Assembly: GCA_963733915.1 (NCBI GenBank)
Contig: CAVTEP010000006.1
Coordinates: 1 to 64,000 of the forward strand
Reading direction: 5' to 3'
DNA length: 64,000 bases
Source of the DNA: Sulfomarinibacter sp963733915
GTDB lineage: Bacteria; Acidobacteriota; Thermoanaerobaculia; Thermoanaerobaculales; Sulfomarinibacteraceae
The notes under the pieces were generated by a model. It did no database searches. It had not been told where the DNA came from and saw only the letters and a list, made by a program, of their open reading frames with translations. The position numbers were made by a program, and so were the translations under genes. Positions 44,231 through 52,604 of the stretch are shown here, one piece after another. Numbering within the stretch: position 1 is the first letter of the stretch; each line of letters begins with the position of its first letter.

Positions 44231-45430
44231 TCAGGATTCTCCCGCGACCAGATTCTCGACCTGGGCGAGGGCTTTTTCCAGCCGTTGTTGGATATGCGAA
44301 GGTCGCGGGCGGCGCCGCCGGTTGAGCTCGACGGACTCCCACAAATCCCGATGCTCCTCGAGGATCTCGGTTCGAAGACGGAGCCCGTGCCGCTCGAGGA
44401 TCGGCTCGATCCGTTGCCGGTTGCGCAGCAGCTTGCTGCGCGTGCTGTGGTAGGCGTGCTCACAGATCTTTTTTCGATTTGCAAAAGAGAACACGTTTGT
44501 GAAAAACATTTCGTAATCATCACGCCGGGGTTCGAAGACGAGGATGTCCTTGTCCGGGTACCGTGTCTCGTACGCCGCGAGACCGACCCCCATTCGCGAG
44601 TGGACGAGAGTGCGAAAGGTCTGTGCAAGCACGGTTGGAAGACCACGGTCGGTGAGCCGACCGCGACGCATCACCCCGAGCTCGACCGAACGAATGGTGT
44701 CGACCGGCACGATCGGATTGACGCACAAGACGAGATCGGCGCCGCCGTCCAGGGCGACCGAGGCGTGCACGGTTTTGAGGAGGACGCCGTCGACATAGTG
44801 GCGTCCGTCGATGAGCACCGGCGGGTAGAGTCCAGGCAGCGCCGTCGAGGCCTGGACTGCGGACGAGATCGGTACGTGGTCGAGACCGGGCTCGCCAAAC
44901 CGCACCGGGCGCCCGGAATCGAGATCGGTGGCCACCAGCACCAGCTTTCGCCGCAGCTTCCGAAAGTCGTCGGTGCGGCCGTGCATACTGAAGATCTTTT
45001 TGAGGTAGACACGAATCGGCTGATTGTTGAAGATCCCGACCGGCAACGCGCGCGACAGGCGCACCATCGGCTCGAAGAGGCTCGCATCGGTCGGGTGGGT
45101 CAACATGTGCCAGATGGCCTCCGCCAGAAGCCGCGGCACCTTGAGCCCGCTGCGGAGGAACTCACCGACTGCCGGAGCCAGGAAGTTCTCGGGTACGAAG
45201 GGGTGCTCGCCCGGCTCGGGCTTGACGATCGCCCGGCACATCTGGGCGGTGGTGAGCCCGTTGGCAAGGCAGGCGGTGATGAAAGCGCCCGCGCTCACCC
45301 CGACGTAGACGTGGAGATCGTTGAGATCGAGGGCCTCGATGGATTCGTCAAGAGCCCGCACAGCACCGATCTCGTAGATTGAACCCTCAGGCCCGCCACC
45401 GGCAAGGGCAAGACCGATCTTAGCCCGCAT
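44231..45430 (-). CDS. Patatin-like phospholipase
   Basis: This 399-residue cytoplasmic or peripheral-membrane lipid acyl hydrolase has the oxyanion loop GGGPEGS (11-17), nucleophile Ser46 in GVSAG, and the catalytic Asp in YVDGVLL. The usual Gly-x-Gly-Gly oxyanion motif has Pro-Glu in place of one Arg/Lys, which is seen in some bacterial patatins. It has a basic C-terminal tail (NRRRRPRPSHIQQRLEKAL). The substrate may be phospholipid or another ester; proximity to phaR is compatible with granule or membrane lipid turnover but is only suggestive. Confidence 0.87.
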   Translation of the reverse strand: MRAKIGLALAGGGPEGSIYEIGAVRALDESIEALDLNDLHVYVGVSAGAFITACLANGLTTAQMCRAIVKPEPGEHPFVPENFLAPAVGEFLRSGLKVPRLLAEAIWHMLTHPTDASLFEPMVRLSRALPVGIFNNQPIRVYLKKIFSMHGRTDDFRKLRRKLVLVATDLDSGRPVRFGEPGLDHVPISSAVQASTALPGLYPPVLIDGRHYVDGVLLKTVHASVALDGGADLVLCVNPIVPVDTIRSVELGVMRRGRLTDRGLPTVLAQTFRTLVHSRMGVGLAAYETRYPDKDILVFEPRRDDYEMFFTNVFSFANRKKICEHAYHSTRSKLLRNRQRIEPILERHGLRLRTEILEEHRDLWESVELNRRRRPRPSHIQQRLEKALAQVENLVAGES

Positions 45431-45599
45431 AACTCACCAGCTTTCTGCTGCGGTCCTCTGGGACTCGATCATTTCCAAGCCTCCTCGACGCGAGTGGACG
45501 TGAGCGTGGCGAAATCGGCACCTCCGATCGGCGTGCGCCCGGGACCGCCGCTTGGCGGAACCGCGCGGCGTACCGCTGTGCCCCGACAGTGGCGCCGCG

Positions 45600-46055
45600 T
45601 CAGGATGTCTCCTCTTTCGGCGGTATCTTGGGCGCAGGTTCCTGCCGCTCGGTGTCGATGGCGGCGAGCGAACCTTCGAGATCTTCGAGGCGCTGCCGGA
45701 GACGCGCCATCTCCTCACGCGCGCGGCGCACCGGTCCGATCCGGTCGATCGATGCCTGGACGAGCCGGTCCATTCGGTGTTGAATCTGCTCGACGCCGGA
45801 GGAGACCGCCTCTTCGCCGATGCGGATGAGCTCGTGGAGGAGTTCGTTCGGCAGCAGGGCGGTGCCCTTGCGTCCCTCCTCGGAAATGATCTGAGTGAGA
45901 GTCTGCGATGTCACGTCGTCGCTGGTCTTGTTGTCGATCACGCGAATCTGTTGGCCGGCGCGGATCCAGCCCGCGAGCTCGTCGAGAGCGACGTAGCGGC
46001 TCTCCTCGGTGTCGTACAGCTTGCGGCTCCCATATCTCTTGATGAGTCTGATCAT
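45600..46055 (-). CDS. phaR: Polyhydroxyalkanoate synthesis regulator PhaR-like
   Basis: This 151-residue DNA-binding protein has the N-terminal PHA regulator domain IRLIKRYGSRKLYDTEESRYVALDELAGWIR and the accumulation domain that follows (IRVIDNKTSDDVTSQTLTQIISEEG). A C-terminal coiled coil (REEMARLRQRLEDLEGSLAAI) likely mediates oligomerisation. In other bacteria PhaR binds PHA granules and represses phasin genes and itself. No phaC, phaA or phasin gene is in the window. The gap to the patatin gene (45431-45599) holds no feature I can support. Confidence 0.88.
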   Translation of the reverse strand: MIRLIKRYGSRKLYDTEESRYVALDELAGWIRAGQQIRVIDNKTSDDVTSQTLTQIISEEGRKGTALLPNELLHELIRIGEEAVSSGVEQIQHRMDRLVQASIDRIGPVRRAREEMARLRQRLEDLEGSLAAIDTERQEPAPKIPPKEETS

Positions 46056-46352
46056 GGCCTGTCTCCAGTGCCGCTGGCGAGCCGGGTGCGAATTGCCGCC
46101 CTGCGGCGTCTCGTTCTCTGTATACCGCAGTGCGGCAACGGTGTCAAGCGGGGGTCGCCGTCATGGACCGTTATGATCAAATCAAGATATTCATAACAAT
46201 GAGTTTGCTGAAGATCGAACGGCGACCCGAGAAGGTATCTGCAGGCTCGGGCTTCGACCATTGTGGAAGATCGAAAATGCCGCAACGCGGCATCTAATCT
46301 GGGCTCTTCCGGAGTTGCGTGAGATGGCTACTCATCGATTTCGGAATTCGGA
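46056..46352. other. 297-base phaR upstream region
   Basis: It separates phaR from the stop of the GGDEF-EAL gene on the same strand. It contains three palindromes of the same pattern and an A+T-rich stretch (TATGATCAAATCAAGATATTCATAACAATG, about 46171-46200) likely to include the promoter. No coding sequence is supported. Confidence 0.6.
46095..46293. promoter_or_regulatory. Three GCCGC-N3-GCGGC palindromes upstream of phaR
   Basis: GCCGC-CCT-GCGGC lies at 46095-46107, ACCGC-AGT-GCGGC at 46124-46136 and ATGCCGC-AAC-GCGGCAT at 46277-46293. All share the same 3-base centre spacing and two lie within 85 bases of the start codon. PhaR proteins elsewhere recognise TGC-rich inverted sites, so these are candidate autoregulatory operators. 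Chance is not excluded in a GC-rich genome. Confidence 0.45.
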
Positions 46353-48977
46353 TTAGACCTCGAACGGCTCTGGCCGCCCCATACCCCAGCCCTGGGCGTA
46401 GTGGACGCCGATTTCCCGGAGCGTGTTTTCGATCTCCGAGTTTTCGACCCACTCGCCGATGGTCTGGATGCCCATTGACTCGCCGATGCGGTGAATCGCG
46501 GCAACCATTTCGCGCTGAATGGGATCGCGGGCGATTTCGCGCACGAGCTCGCCGTCGATCTTGAGAAACTCGACGTCGAGGCTCTTGAGATATCGGAACG
46601 ACGACAGCCCGCTGCCAAAATCGTCGAGAATGAAACGACAGCCCCGGTCGCGCAACGACTGCATGAACTCGAGCGCCATCGAGAGGTTGGATATCGCCGC
46701 CGTTTCGGTGATCTCGAACATGACGCTGCGCGGCGGAATTTCGAGTCGATCGAACTCATCGAGGATGAGATTCTTGAGCTCGACGTTTCCGAAGCTCTGT
46801 CCCGAAAGGTTGATGGTGAAGGCCGCCGAGAGCTCGTCGCCGGCGCCACCGAATTTGGAGATCGAGTCGAGCGCGGCGCCGACCACCCACAGGTCGATGA
46901 CCGGCATCATGCGGTAGCGTTCGGCCGCGGTGATGAACTGGCTTGGCGTGACGATCCTGTCTTCGGCGTCGACGAGACGGAGCAGCAGCTCGTTGAGCTC
47001 TGGACCACCGGTTTGCTGGAGGGGACGGATCGGCTGTTTGAAGAGCCGGAAACGGCCCTCCTGGAGGGCGCGGTTGATGCGTTCGATCCATCGCATCTCG
47101 GTGTGCCGAAAAATGATCGCCGAGTCGTCGACCCGACTGACGTGGATCTGGTTTCGCCCCCGGTCCTTGGCCACGTAGCAGGCGGAATCGGCCGCGCTCA
47201 AGAGCTCGGCGAGGTTGCCGTTGCCACCCGCCACCGGCACGATGCCGATGCTGGCGCCGACCTCGAACACCCGATCCTCCCACTGGAAACGAAAGCTGCG
47301 GACCGCGTCGATCACTGTCTGCGCATGATGCTCGGCATCCGATGTGTCGCAGTTGGTGAACAGCATTCCGAACTCGTCGCCACCAAGCCGGGCGAGGGTG
47401 TTACCGCTCGGTACCACCGCATTGAGGACCGAGGTGAGCTGACGCAGGAGCTCATCGCCGGCGCTGTGGCCGCAGGTGTCGTTGACGACCTTGAACTCGT
47501 CGAGGTCGAGGTAACACAGGATATGCTGTCTGAGGCTGGTCGACACATCGGCGATCGCCTCCGCGAGACGCAGCTCGAACTCGCGGCGGTTGATGAGGCC
47601 GGTCAGCGGATCGTGGGTGGCGAGGTGCTCCATCCGCTGCTGGAGGGTGCGCAGCTGCGACACGTCGGTAAAGACCAGCACCGCACCCATGAGCTCGCCG
47701 TTTTCGTCCAGGATCGGCGCCGCGCTCTCGCGCACCGCCAGCTCCGTCCCATCCGCAAGCTTCAGCAGCGTGGCGTCGGCGGGCTCGATGACGTGGCGCG
47801 AGGCAAGACACTGTTCGACGACGTTGGGCCGCGGTTTCCTGGAGTCGATGTTGACACCCTGGTAGACCCTAGACACCAGTTGGCCCTGGACCTGGTGCAA
47901 TCTGATACCGAGCATTCGTTCGGCCGATGGGTTGAGGAGGTCGATGCGGCCGCTGGCATCGGTGCGGACGACACCATCGCTGATCGAAGCCAGCGTAACC
48001 TGGGCGTGTTCCTTCGCCCTCTTGAGTTCGCTCTCGGCGCGCTTGCGCACCGTGATATCGGCCGAGACCCCCAAAACACGGGTGACGCGCCCGCTGTCAT
48101 CCATCTGAACCTGGCCACGGACCATCGCCCAGACCGGGTCGCGTCCGGGCACCAGGAAACGGTGCTCCATCTCGTAGGGCTCGCCGGTCTTGAAGACTTT
48201 TCGAAAGGTACGGGCGATGCGCTCGTGGTCAGCGGTGGGGATGAACTCGAGCAGCCCGGAGCCGGTGCGTGGGAGCAGCGAAACGCCGATCCCGAAGACC
48301 TCGGCGGTCGAACTGGAAAAGGTCAGGGAGTCGTCCTCCGGGTTCCACTCCCAGGCGGTGCTGTGGCCCGCGCGTTGCGCGAGCTCGAGCCACTCACGGT
48401 TGGCGGCGAGGTCGAGCTCGGTGCGGAGGCGGTAAGTTGCTGAGGCGAGGATTTCGGCGGCTCCGAAGAAGAACCCGAGGTGCTCCGACCGCCAGTCCGG
48501 CTGCTCACGAGACGCGGCGAAGCAGGCGATGGCCTGAAGGCGGTTGTCGGCAAACAGCGGCACGCACACGATAGCCAGGAGCTCGAAGGTCGCGAAGCAG
48601 TGACGCTCGGCGACCGCGGCTGGCGGCAAATCGTCCACGGAGGTGAGGTGCACCGTCTCGCGCCGGGCAAGGCGTTTAACGAGCCAATGCATCTCCTCGA
48701 TCGAAATCCCTTTGATGAAGTTCGACGCCCCGGGGTCCTCGTCGTCGGTGAATACGTGGGCCGAAGCGACCCTTGCGCCATCGTCCGAAAGCTCGAGCAG
48801 GGCGCCGCGGTCGGCGCCGGTGGCCTCGCAGATGGAACGGAGGGCGCCCACGATTCCGACCTCGAGGTTGACGGCTTCGAGGCGGAGGAAGTGGTGCGAG
48901 ATGCTGGTCAGAAGCCGCTCGAACTGGGGGCTCCTGAATGACGCCGGGGCGGTGGTCAGCGATTCGAAGCTGCTCAT
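46353..48977 (-). CDS. GAF-PAS-PAS-GGDEF-EAL cyclic-di-GMP protein
   Basis: This protein of about 874 residues has an N-terminal GAF domain (about 25-200), two PAS/PAC units (about 210-335 and 345-465), a GGDEF domain with intact RLGGDEF, and an EAL domain. The EAL motif reads ELL (NELLLRL), but the metal and catalytic residues of other motifs are kept (INLSGQSF, FEITET, DDFGSGLSSF, LKIDGELV, GEWVENSE, AQGWGMG), so phosphodiesterase activity is plausible. No membrane segment is seen, so it would be a cytosolic sensor of a small ligand or redox state. The start is uncertain; ATG 48977 begins MSSFESLTT and ATG 49022 adds 15 residues. Confidence 0.9.
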   Translation of the reverse strand: MSSFESLTTAPASFRSPQFERLLTSISHHFLRLEAVNLEVGIVGALRSICEATGADRGALLELSDDGARVASAHVFTDDEDPGASNFIKGISIEEMHWLVKRLARRETVHLTSVDDLPPAAVAERHCFATFELLAIVCVPLFADNRLQAIACFAASREQPDWRSEHLGFFFGAAEILASATYRLRTELDLAANREWLELAQRAGHSTAWEWNPEDDSLTFSSSTAEVFGIGVSLLPRTGSGLLEFIPTADHERIARTFRKVFKTGEPYEMEHRFLVPGRDPVWAMVRGQVQMDDSGRVTRVLGVSADITVRKRAESELKRAKEHAQVTLASISDGVVRTDASGRIDLLNPSAERMLGIRLHQVQGQLVSRVYQGVNIDSRKPRPNVVEQCLASRHVIEPADATLLKLADGTELAVRESAAPILDENGELMGAVLVFTDVSQLRTLQQRMEHLATHDPLTGLINRREFELRLAEAIADVSTSLRQHILCYLDLDEFKVVNDTCGHSAGDELLRQLTSVLNAVVPSGNTLARLGGDEFGMLFTNCDTSDAEHHAQTVIDAVRSFRFQWEDRVFEVGASIGIVPVAGGNGNLAELLSAADSACYVAKDRGRNQIHVSRVDDSAIIFRHTEMRWIERINRALQEGRFRLFKQPIRPLQQTGGPELNELLLRLVDAEDRIVTPSQFITAAERYRMMPVIDLWVVGAALDSISKFGGAGDELSAAFTINLSGQSFGNVELKNLILDEFDRLEIPPRSVMFEITETAAISNLSMALEFMQSLRDRGCRFILDDFGSGLSSFRYLKSLDVEFLKIDGELVREIARDPIQREMVAAIHRIGESMGIQTIGEWVENSEIENTLREIGVHYAQGWGMGRPEPFEV

Positions 48978-49105
48978 GAACTCATGTCCGCGCCACCGTA
49001 TCCGCCGACACGGATTCTCCAAATGGCTGTTGAAGACATGAACAACACGACAGCGCCCCCGCTCCCCCTATTGTACCCCTTCGCACCTCGAGGTCGTCAA
49101 AGTGC

Positions 49106-49111
49106 TATGTT
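49106..49111 (+). promoter_or_regulatory. -10-like TATGTT six bases before the UbiD-family start
   Basis: TATGTT ends six bases before GTG 49118 with no Shine-Dalgarno between, so the GTG would be at or near the 5' end of a leaderless transcript. Confidence 0.35.
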
Positions 49112-49117
49112 TCAAGG

Positions 49118-50926
49118 GTGATCGAGCCGCGTTTTGCCGATTTGCGGAGCTTTATCGGCCAGCTCCGAAGGGACCGTGATCTCGCGGTGGTGGAGACCCC
49201 GGTCAGCGCCCGGCTGGAAGCGGCCGAGATTCACCGCCGGGTGATCGCGGCCGGCGGGCCGGCGCTCCTGTTCACGCGGGTCGAGGGCCGCGACTTTCCC
49301 CTCGTCACCAATCTTTTCGGGACGCAGCGTCGCGCGGAAATGGCCTTCGGTCAACGGGCGCCGCAGCTCATTCGGCGGGCGGTCGAGCTCGCCCAAGACG
49401 CTTTTCCGCCGAGTCTCGGGGCCCTGTGGTCGGCGCGGGACCTGGTGACCGCCGCCCTTCGCGTCGGTACCCGGTCCGTCGCTTCGGGGCCGGTCTGCGA
49501 GGTGGCGATGCGCGAGGTCGACCTCGGCCGGCTGCCGGTCCTGACCTCGTGGCCCGAAGACGGGGGCCCCTTTGTCACGCTGCCGTTGGTCTACACCGAG
49601 AATCCCGTTGGCGGCGGCCACAATCTCGGCATCTACCGGATGCAGGTCCACGACCGGGCAACAACGGGCATGCACTGGCAGATCGGCAAGGGCGGGGGGT
49701 TCCACCACGCGCGCGCTGCCGCTCGCGGCGAAGACCTGCCGGTGACCGTGTTTCTTGGTGGGCCTCCGGCGTTGATCCTGGCCGCCGTCGCTCCGCTGCC
49801 CGAGAACGTCCCCGAGTTGGTGCTGGCGTCGTTGCTGGCCGGCCGCCGCCTGCGGCGGTGCGGCGGACCGGGCGCCCATCCGCTGCTCGCCGACGCCGAA
49901 TTCGCACTCAGCGGCGTTGTGCCTGCCCACGCGACCCGTCCCGAAGGTCCGTTTGGCGACCACTACGGCTACTACTCGCTGCGCCACGACTACCCGGTGT
50001 TTCAGGTCCACAACCTGTCCCACCGGCGCGATGCCATCTATCCGGCGACCGTCGTCGGCAAACCGCGGCAGGAGGACTTCTTTATCGGTGACCTCCTGCA
50101 GGATCTGTTGTCGCCGCTTTTTCCGATGGTGATGCCGGCGGTCGAGTCGCTGTGGTCGTACGGCGAAACCGGGTACCACTCCCTGGCCGCTGCGGTCGTC
50201 CGCCAGAGGTATCGCCGCGAAGCGATGGCCTCGGCGTTTCGCATCCTCGGCGAAGGGCAGCTGAGCCTGACCAAGTTCCTGCTCGTTACCGACCGGGCGG
50301 TCGATCTCCGAGACTTCCCGCGTACCCTCGAGCACCTGCTCGAGCGAACCCGGCCAGAGACCGATCTCTATGTATTCTCCAACGTCTCGATGGACACCCT
50401 CGACTACACGGGGCCGGAGGTGAACTTCGGATCGAAAGGGGTGCTGCTCGGTCTCGGGGATCCGATCAGGGAACTGCCGAGGGAGTTCTCGGCGTCCGAG
50501 CTGCCGGCGGGAGTGCGGGACCCGCGGCCGTTCTGTGGTGGCTGTCTGGTCGTGGGTGGGCCGAGTTGGGGTGACGAGCCCGCCGCGGCGTCACGTATCG
50601 CGACCCACGCGGCATTCGCCGACTGGCCACTGGTCGTGCTCACCGACGAACCGGTGCGGGCCGCGGCGAGCGGCATCAATTTCCTGTGGACGACCTTTAC
50701 CCGCTTCGAACCGGCCGCCGACATCTACGCTGCGAGCACCGAGGTCAAGCGCCATCATGTGTCGTACGTTCCGCCAATCGTCATCGACGCGCGGATCAAG
50801 CCGCCCTACCCGGCCGAGCTTTTCTGCGACCCGGAGACGGCCGAGCTCGTCACCCGCCGCTGGACCGAGTACTTCCCCGACGGCGGTGTGGAGATGGGCG
50901 ACTCGGATCGTGGGCACTTGGACTGA
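49118..50926 (+). CDS. UbiD-family prenylated-FMN decarboxylase
   Basis: This 602-residue protein has the UbiD fold. NLFGTQRRAEMAFG and GIYRMQVHDRATTGMHWQIGKGGG are family signatures of the cofactor region, and the catalytic EGPFGDHYGYYS contains the conserved Glu and Asp. VVGKPRQEDFFIGDLLQDLLSPLF is typical of the C-terminal half. It decarboxylates (or carboxylates) an aromatic or alpha,beta-unsaturated acid with prenylated FMN. No ubiX gene for the cofactor is in the window, so the substrate remains open between 4-hydroxy-3-polyprenylbenzoate and others. GTG is the only start that fits the family N-terminus. Confidence 0.9.
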   Translation: MIEPRFADLRSFIGQLRRDRDLAVVETPVSARLEAAEIHRRVIAAGGPALLFTRVEGRDFPLVTNLFGTQRRAEMAFGQRAPQLIRRAVELAQDAFPPSLGALWSARDLVTAALRVGTRSVASGPVCEVAMREVDLGRLPVLTSWPEDGGPFVTLPLVYTENPVGGGHNLGIYRMQVHDRATTGMHWQIGKGGGFHHARAAARGEDLPVTVFLGGPPALILAAVAPLPENVPELVLASLLAGRRLRRCGGPGAHPLLADAEFALSGVVPAHATRPEGPFGDHYGYYSLRHDYPVFQVHNLSHRRDAIYPATVVGKPRQEDFFIGDLLQDLLSPLFPMVMPAVESLWSYGETGYHSLAAAVVRQRYRREAMASAFRILGEGQLSLTKFLLVTDRAVDLRDFPRTLEHLLERTRPETDLYVFSNVSMDTLDYTGPEVNFGSKGVLLGLGDPIRELPREFSASELPAGVRDPRPFCGGCLVVGGPSWGDEPAAASRIATHAAFADWPLVVLTDEPVRAAASGINFLWTTFTRFEPAADIYAASTEVKRHHVSYVPPIVIDARIKPPYPAELFCDPETAELVTRRWTEYFPDGGVEMGDSDRGHLD

Positions 50927-51425
50927 CAGCAGTCGGACAGCCGTAACCTGGTAAAGAGTAAAGGGTTTGGGTTGAAGCACACCCTGCCGCCCGTGAGCAT
51001 GACTCTTCAACCTCAACCAGACTTCCCGCAAGAATTCGACGGCGGTTGGACGAGAATAGACCCTGCCCTCCTCTGTGGGTAGGTCCTGAAAGATGTTCTT
51101 CCAGTTGTTGGAACTCACCCGCAGGCTTGACCGCCTCGCTTCCGTAGCCCGACATGCGGTGAGATATTCGGGTTTGATGTCGGCTGGTCGCAGGGTCGCG
51201 CAGCCGAAAAGACGTCACAACCACAAAGGCACAAAGACTCAAAGAAAAACACGAAGAAAACCATCTTGGTGAAATCCTTCGTGTCTTTGTGTCTTTGTGG
51301 TTGCGGTTCATACAAATTTGCAAGGCGACATCGACAAAAAGATCAATGCAGGAATCTCAACCCTTAACTGCGCTTCGATTTGACTGTTGAAGCCCGCGCC
51401 ATCGTTTTCTGGCGTTCTCTGCTGA
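50927..51425. other. 499-base convergent intergenic region
   Basis: It lies between the UbiD-family stop and the lepB stop. Most of it is the second copy of the long family E element. The flanks (50927-51030 and 51349-51425) hold no supported feature. An open frame on the minus strand (50591-51118) is repeat-derived and overlaps the UbiD gene, so it is not called. Confidence 0.6.
51031..51348. repeat. Family E long repeat element, copy 2
   Basis: It is about 80% identical by eye to 28725-29045. The hairpin part is AACCACAAAGGCACAAAGAC (from 51219) against GTGTCTTTGTGGTT (to 51302). It lies between convergent genes, whereas copy 1 lies between divergent genes, so position relative to transcription is not conserved. 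Confidence 0.85.
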
Positions 51426-52124
51426 CTACTGCAGCGGGTGGAAAAACCTTTCCCAGCGAGGCCGGTAGTGGCGCTCGGGATCGACCGAGGCGGCAATGAC
51501 CGTTGCGCGGCCGACAATGCGGTCACGGGAGACCGGTCCGAAGTAGCGGGAATCATAGCTCTGGTCGCGGTTATCGCCCATGACGAAATAGAAACCAGGC
51601 GGCACCTCGACCGGTGCGAAGTTTGGACGGCTGTGGACGCCGTGGGAAATCATGACCGCGTGCGGCTGGTCGCCGAGATCCTCGGTCGCAATCAGGTGAC
51701 CGGAGCCTCCGGGGGTGGGGCCGGTTACGAGGCCGACCGGAGGCGCCCCGTAGGACACCGCGGCGTGGTTGACGACAAGACGGTCGTCGACCATGGCGAC
51801 GGTGTCACCTGGAACTCCGACCACCCGCTTGACCAGCCGCTTGCCGTCGACCGGCGAGTACAGGACAACGATGTCCCCTCGCGCGGGCTCGGCCCACGCG
51901 GCCAACCGGCGGGTCGTAAACGGGATCTTGAGGTCGTAGGCCAGCTTGTTGATGACGATGCGATCGCCTTCGAAAATGGTCGGCTTCATCGATCCGGTGG
52001 GGACGTCGTTCCAGTCAGCGACCGCCGACCGGAATGAGGTGATAATGAGCACGATAATCAATACCGAACGCAGCCATTCGGACCACCACCGCGCAAATGT
52101 CCTTTTGACCACGTTGATCACCAT
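51426..52124 (-). CDS. lepB: Signal peptidase I
   Basis: This 232-residue inner-membrane serine protease removes Sec signal peptides on the outer face of the membrane. There is one N-terminal membrane segment (about 18-36), then nucleophile Ser45 in VPTGSMKPT, general base Lys99 in KRLVKRVVGVPGD, and the box GDNRDQSYDSRYFGPV. It lies next to a DUF1820 gene and an M64 peptidase gene on the same strand. Given the many exported proteins in this window it is likely a housekeeping gene. Confidence 0.95.
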   Translation of the reverse strand: MVINVVKRTFARWWSEWLRSVLIIVLIITSFRSAVADWNDVPTGSMKPTIFEGDRIVINKLAYDLKIPFTTRRLAAWAEPARGDIVVLYSPVDGKRLVKRVVGVPGDTVAMVDDRLVVNHAAVSYGAPPVGLVTGPTPGGSGHLIATEDLGDQPHAVMISHGVHSRPNFAPVEVPPGFYFVMGDNRDQSYDSRYFGPVSRDRIVGRATVIAASVDPERHYRPRWERFFHPLQ

Positions 52125-52184
52125 CTCCTCGGCTGTTGTACGAGTGGGCGAGTCTGCGGTTTCACAATCCTCGAATGGAGGCCG

Positions 52185-52520
52185 TCAGGGTGAGTCCTTT
52201 TTTCTCCCTGGCGGCGGCAAGGGCATCGGGAACGCCGCAACTTTGGCGTCGCTCGCGGTGATCCGGCCACGGCCCGCCTTTTCAACCTCGTCGATACGGA
52301 TCACGGCGTGCAGCGGCACGTATACGCGGCGGACTCCATCGAACTCGTTCTTGAGCCGCTCCTCGGAGGAATCGATGAGCAGCTTCGAGCGCTCCCCGAA
52401 AATGAGCTCCTCGATCTCTACGAAACCGAAAAGGCCGCCCTGCGACACTTTTCGAGCATAGATCTCGTACACCTCGCCCTGGCAAATGAAACTGATGCGG
52501 TAGATCGTTTTGGTGCTCAT
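52185..52520 (-). CDS. DUF1820 family protein
   Basis: This 111-residue cytoplasmic protein has the family pattern YRISFICQGEVYEIYARKVSQGGLFGFVEIEELIF and YVPLHAVIRIDEVEKAG. The function is unknown; members are common in proteobacteria and some other phyla. It may be transcribed with the M64 peptidase gene, which starts upstream on the same strand with an 84-base gap. Confidence 0.88.
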   Translation of the reverse strand: MSTKTIYRISFICQGEVYEIYARKVSQGGLFGFVEIEELIFGERSKLLIDSSEERLKNEFDGVRRVYVPLHAVIRIDEVEKAGRGRITASDAKVAAFPMPLPPPGRKKDSP

Positions 52521-52604
52521 GTCGTGCTGTGTCCGTCCTCTGTTGTAACACGGGTTTCGGCGCGCTATCGAATCTGACCGGCTCTTGTCGCGAAGGCGGC
52601 GAGC

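Noticed and set aside
46491..48443. 650-residue plus-strand open frame opposite the GGDEF-EAL gene
   Set aside because: It is a GC-rich shadow frame. The opposite strand has intact GGDEF and EAL motifs; the translation here has no domain pattern.
46353..48977. EAL domain inactive because the motif reads ELL
   Set aside because: The Glu is kept, and the other metal, catalytic and loop residues I checked (INLS, ITET, DDFG, KIDGE, EWVEN, AQG) are all present.
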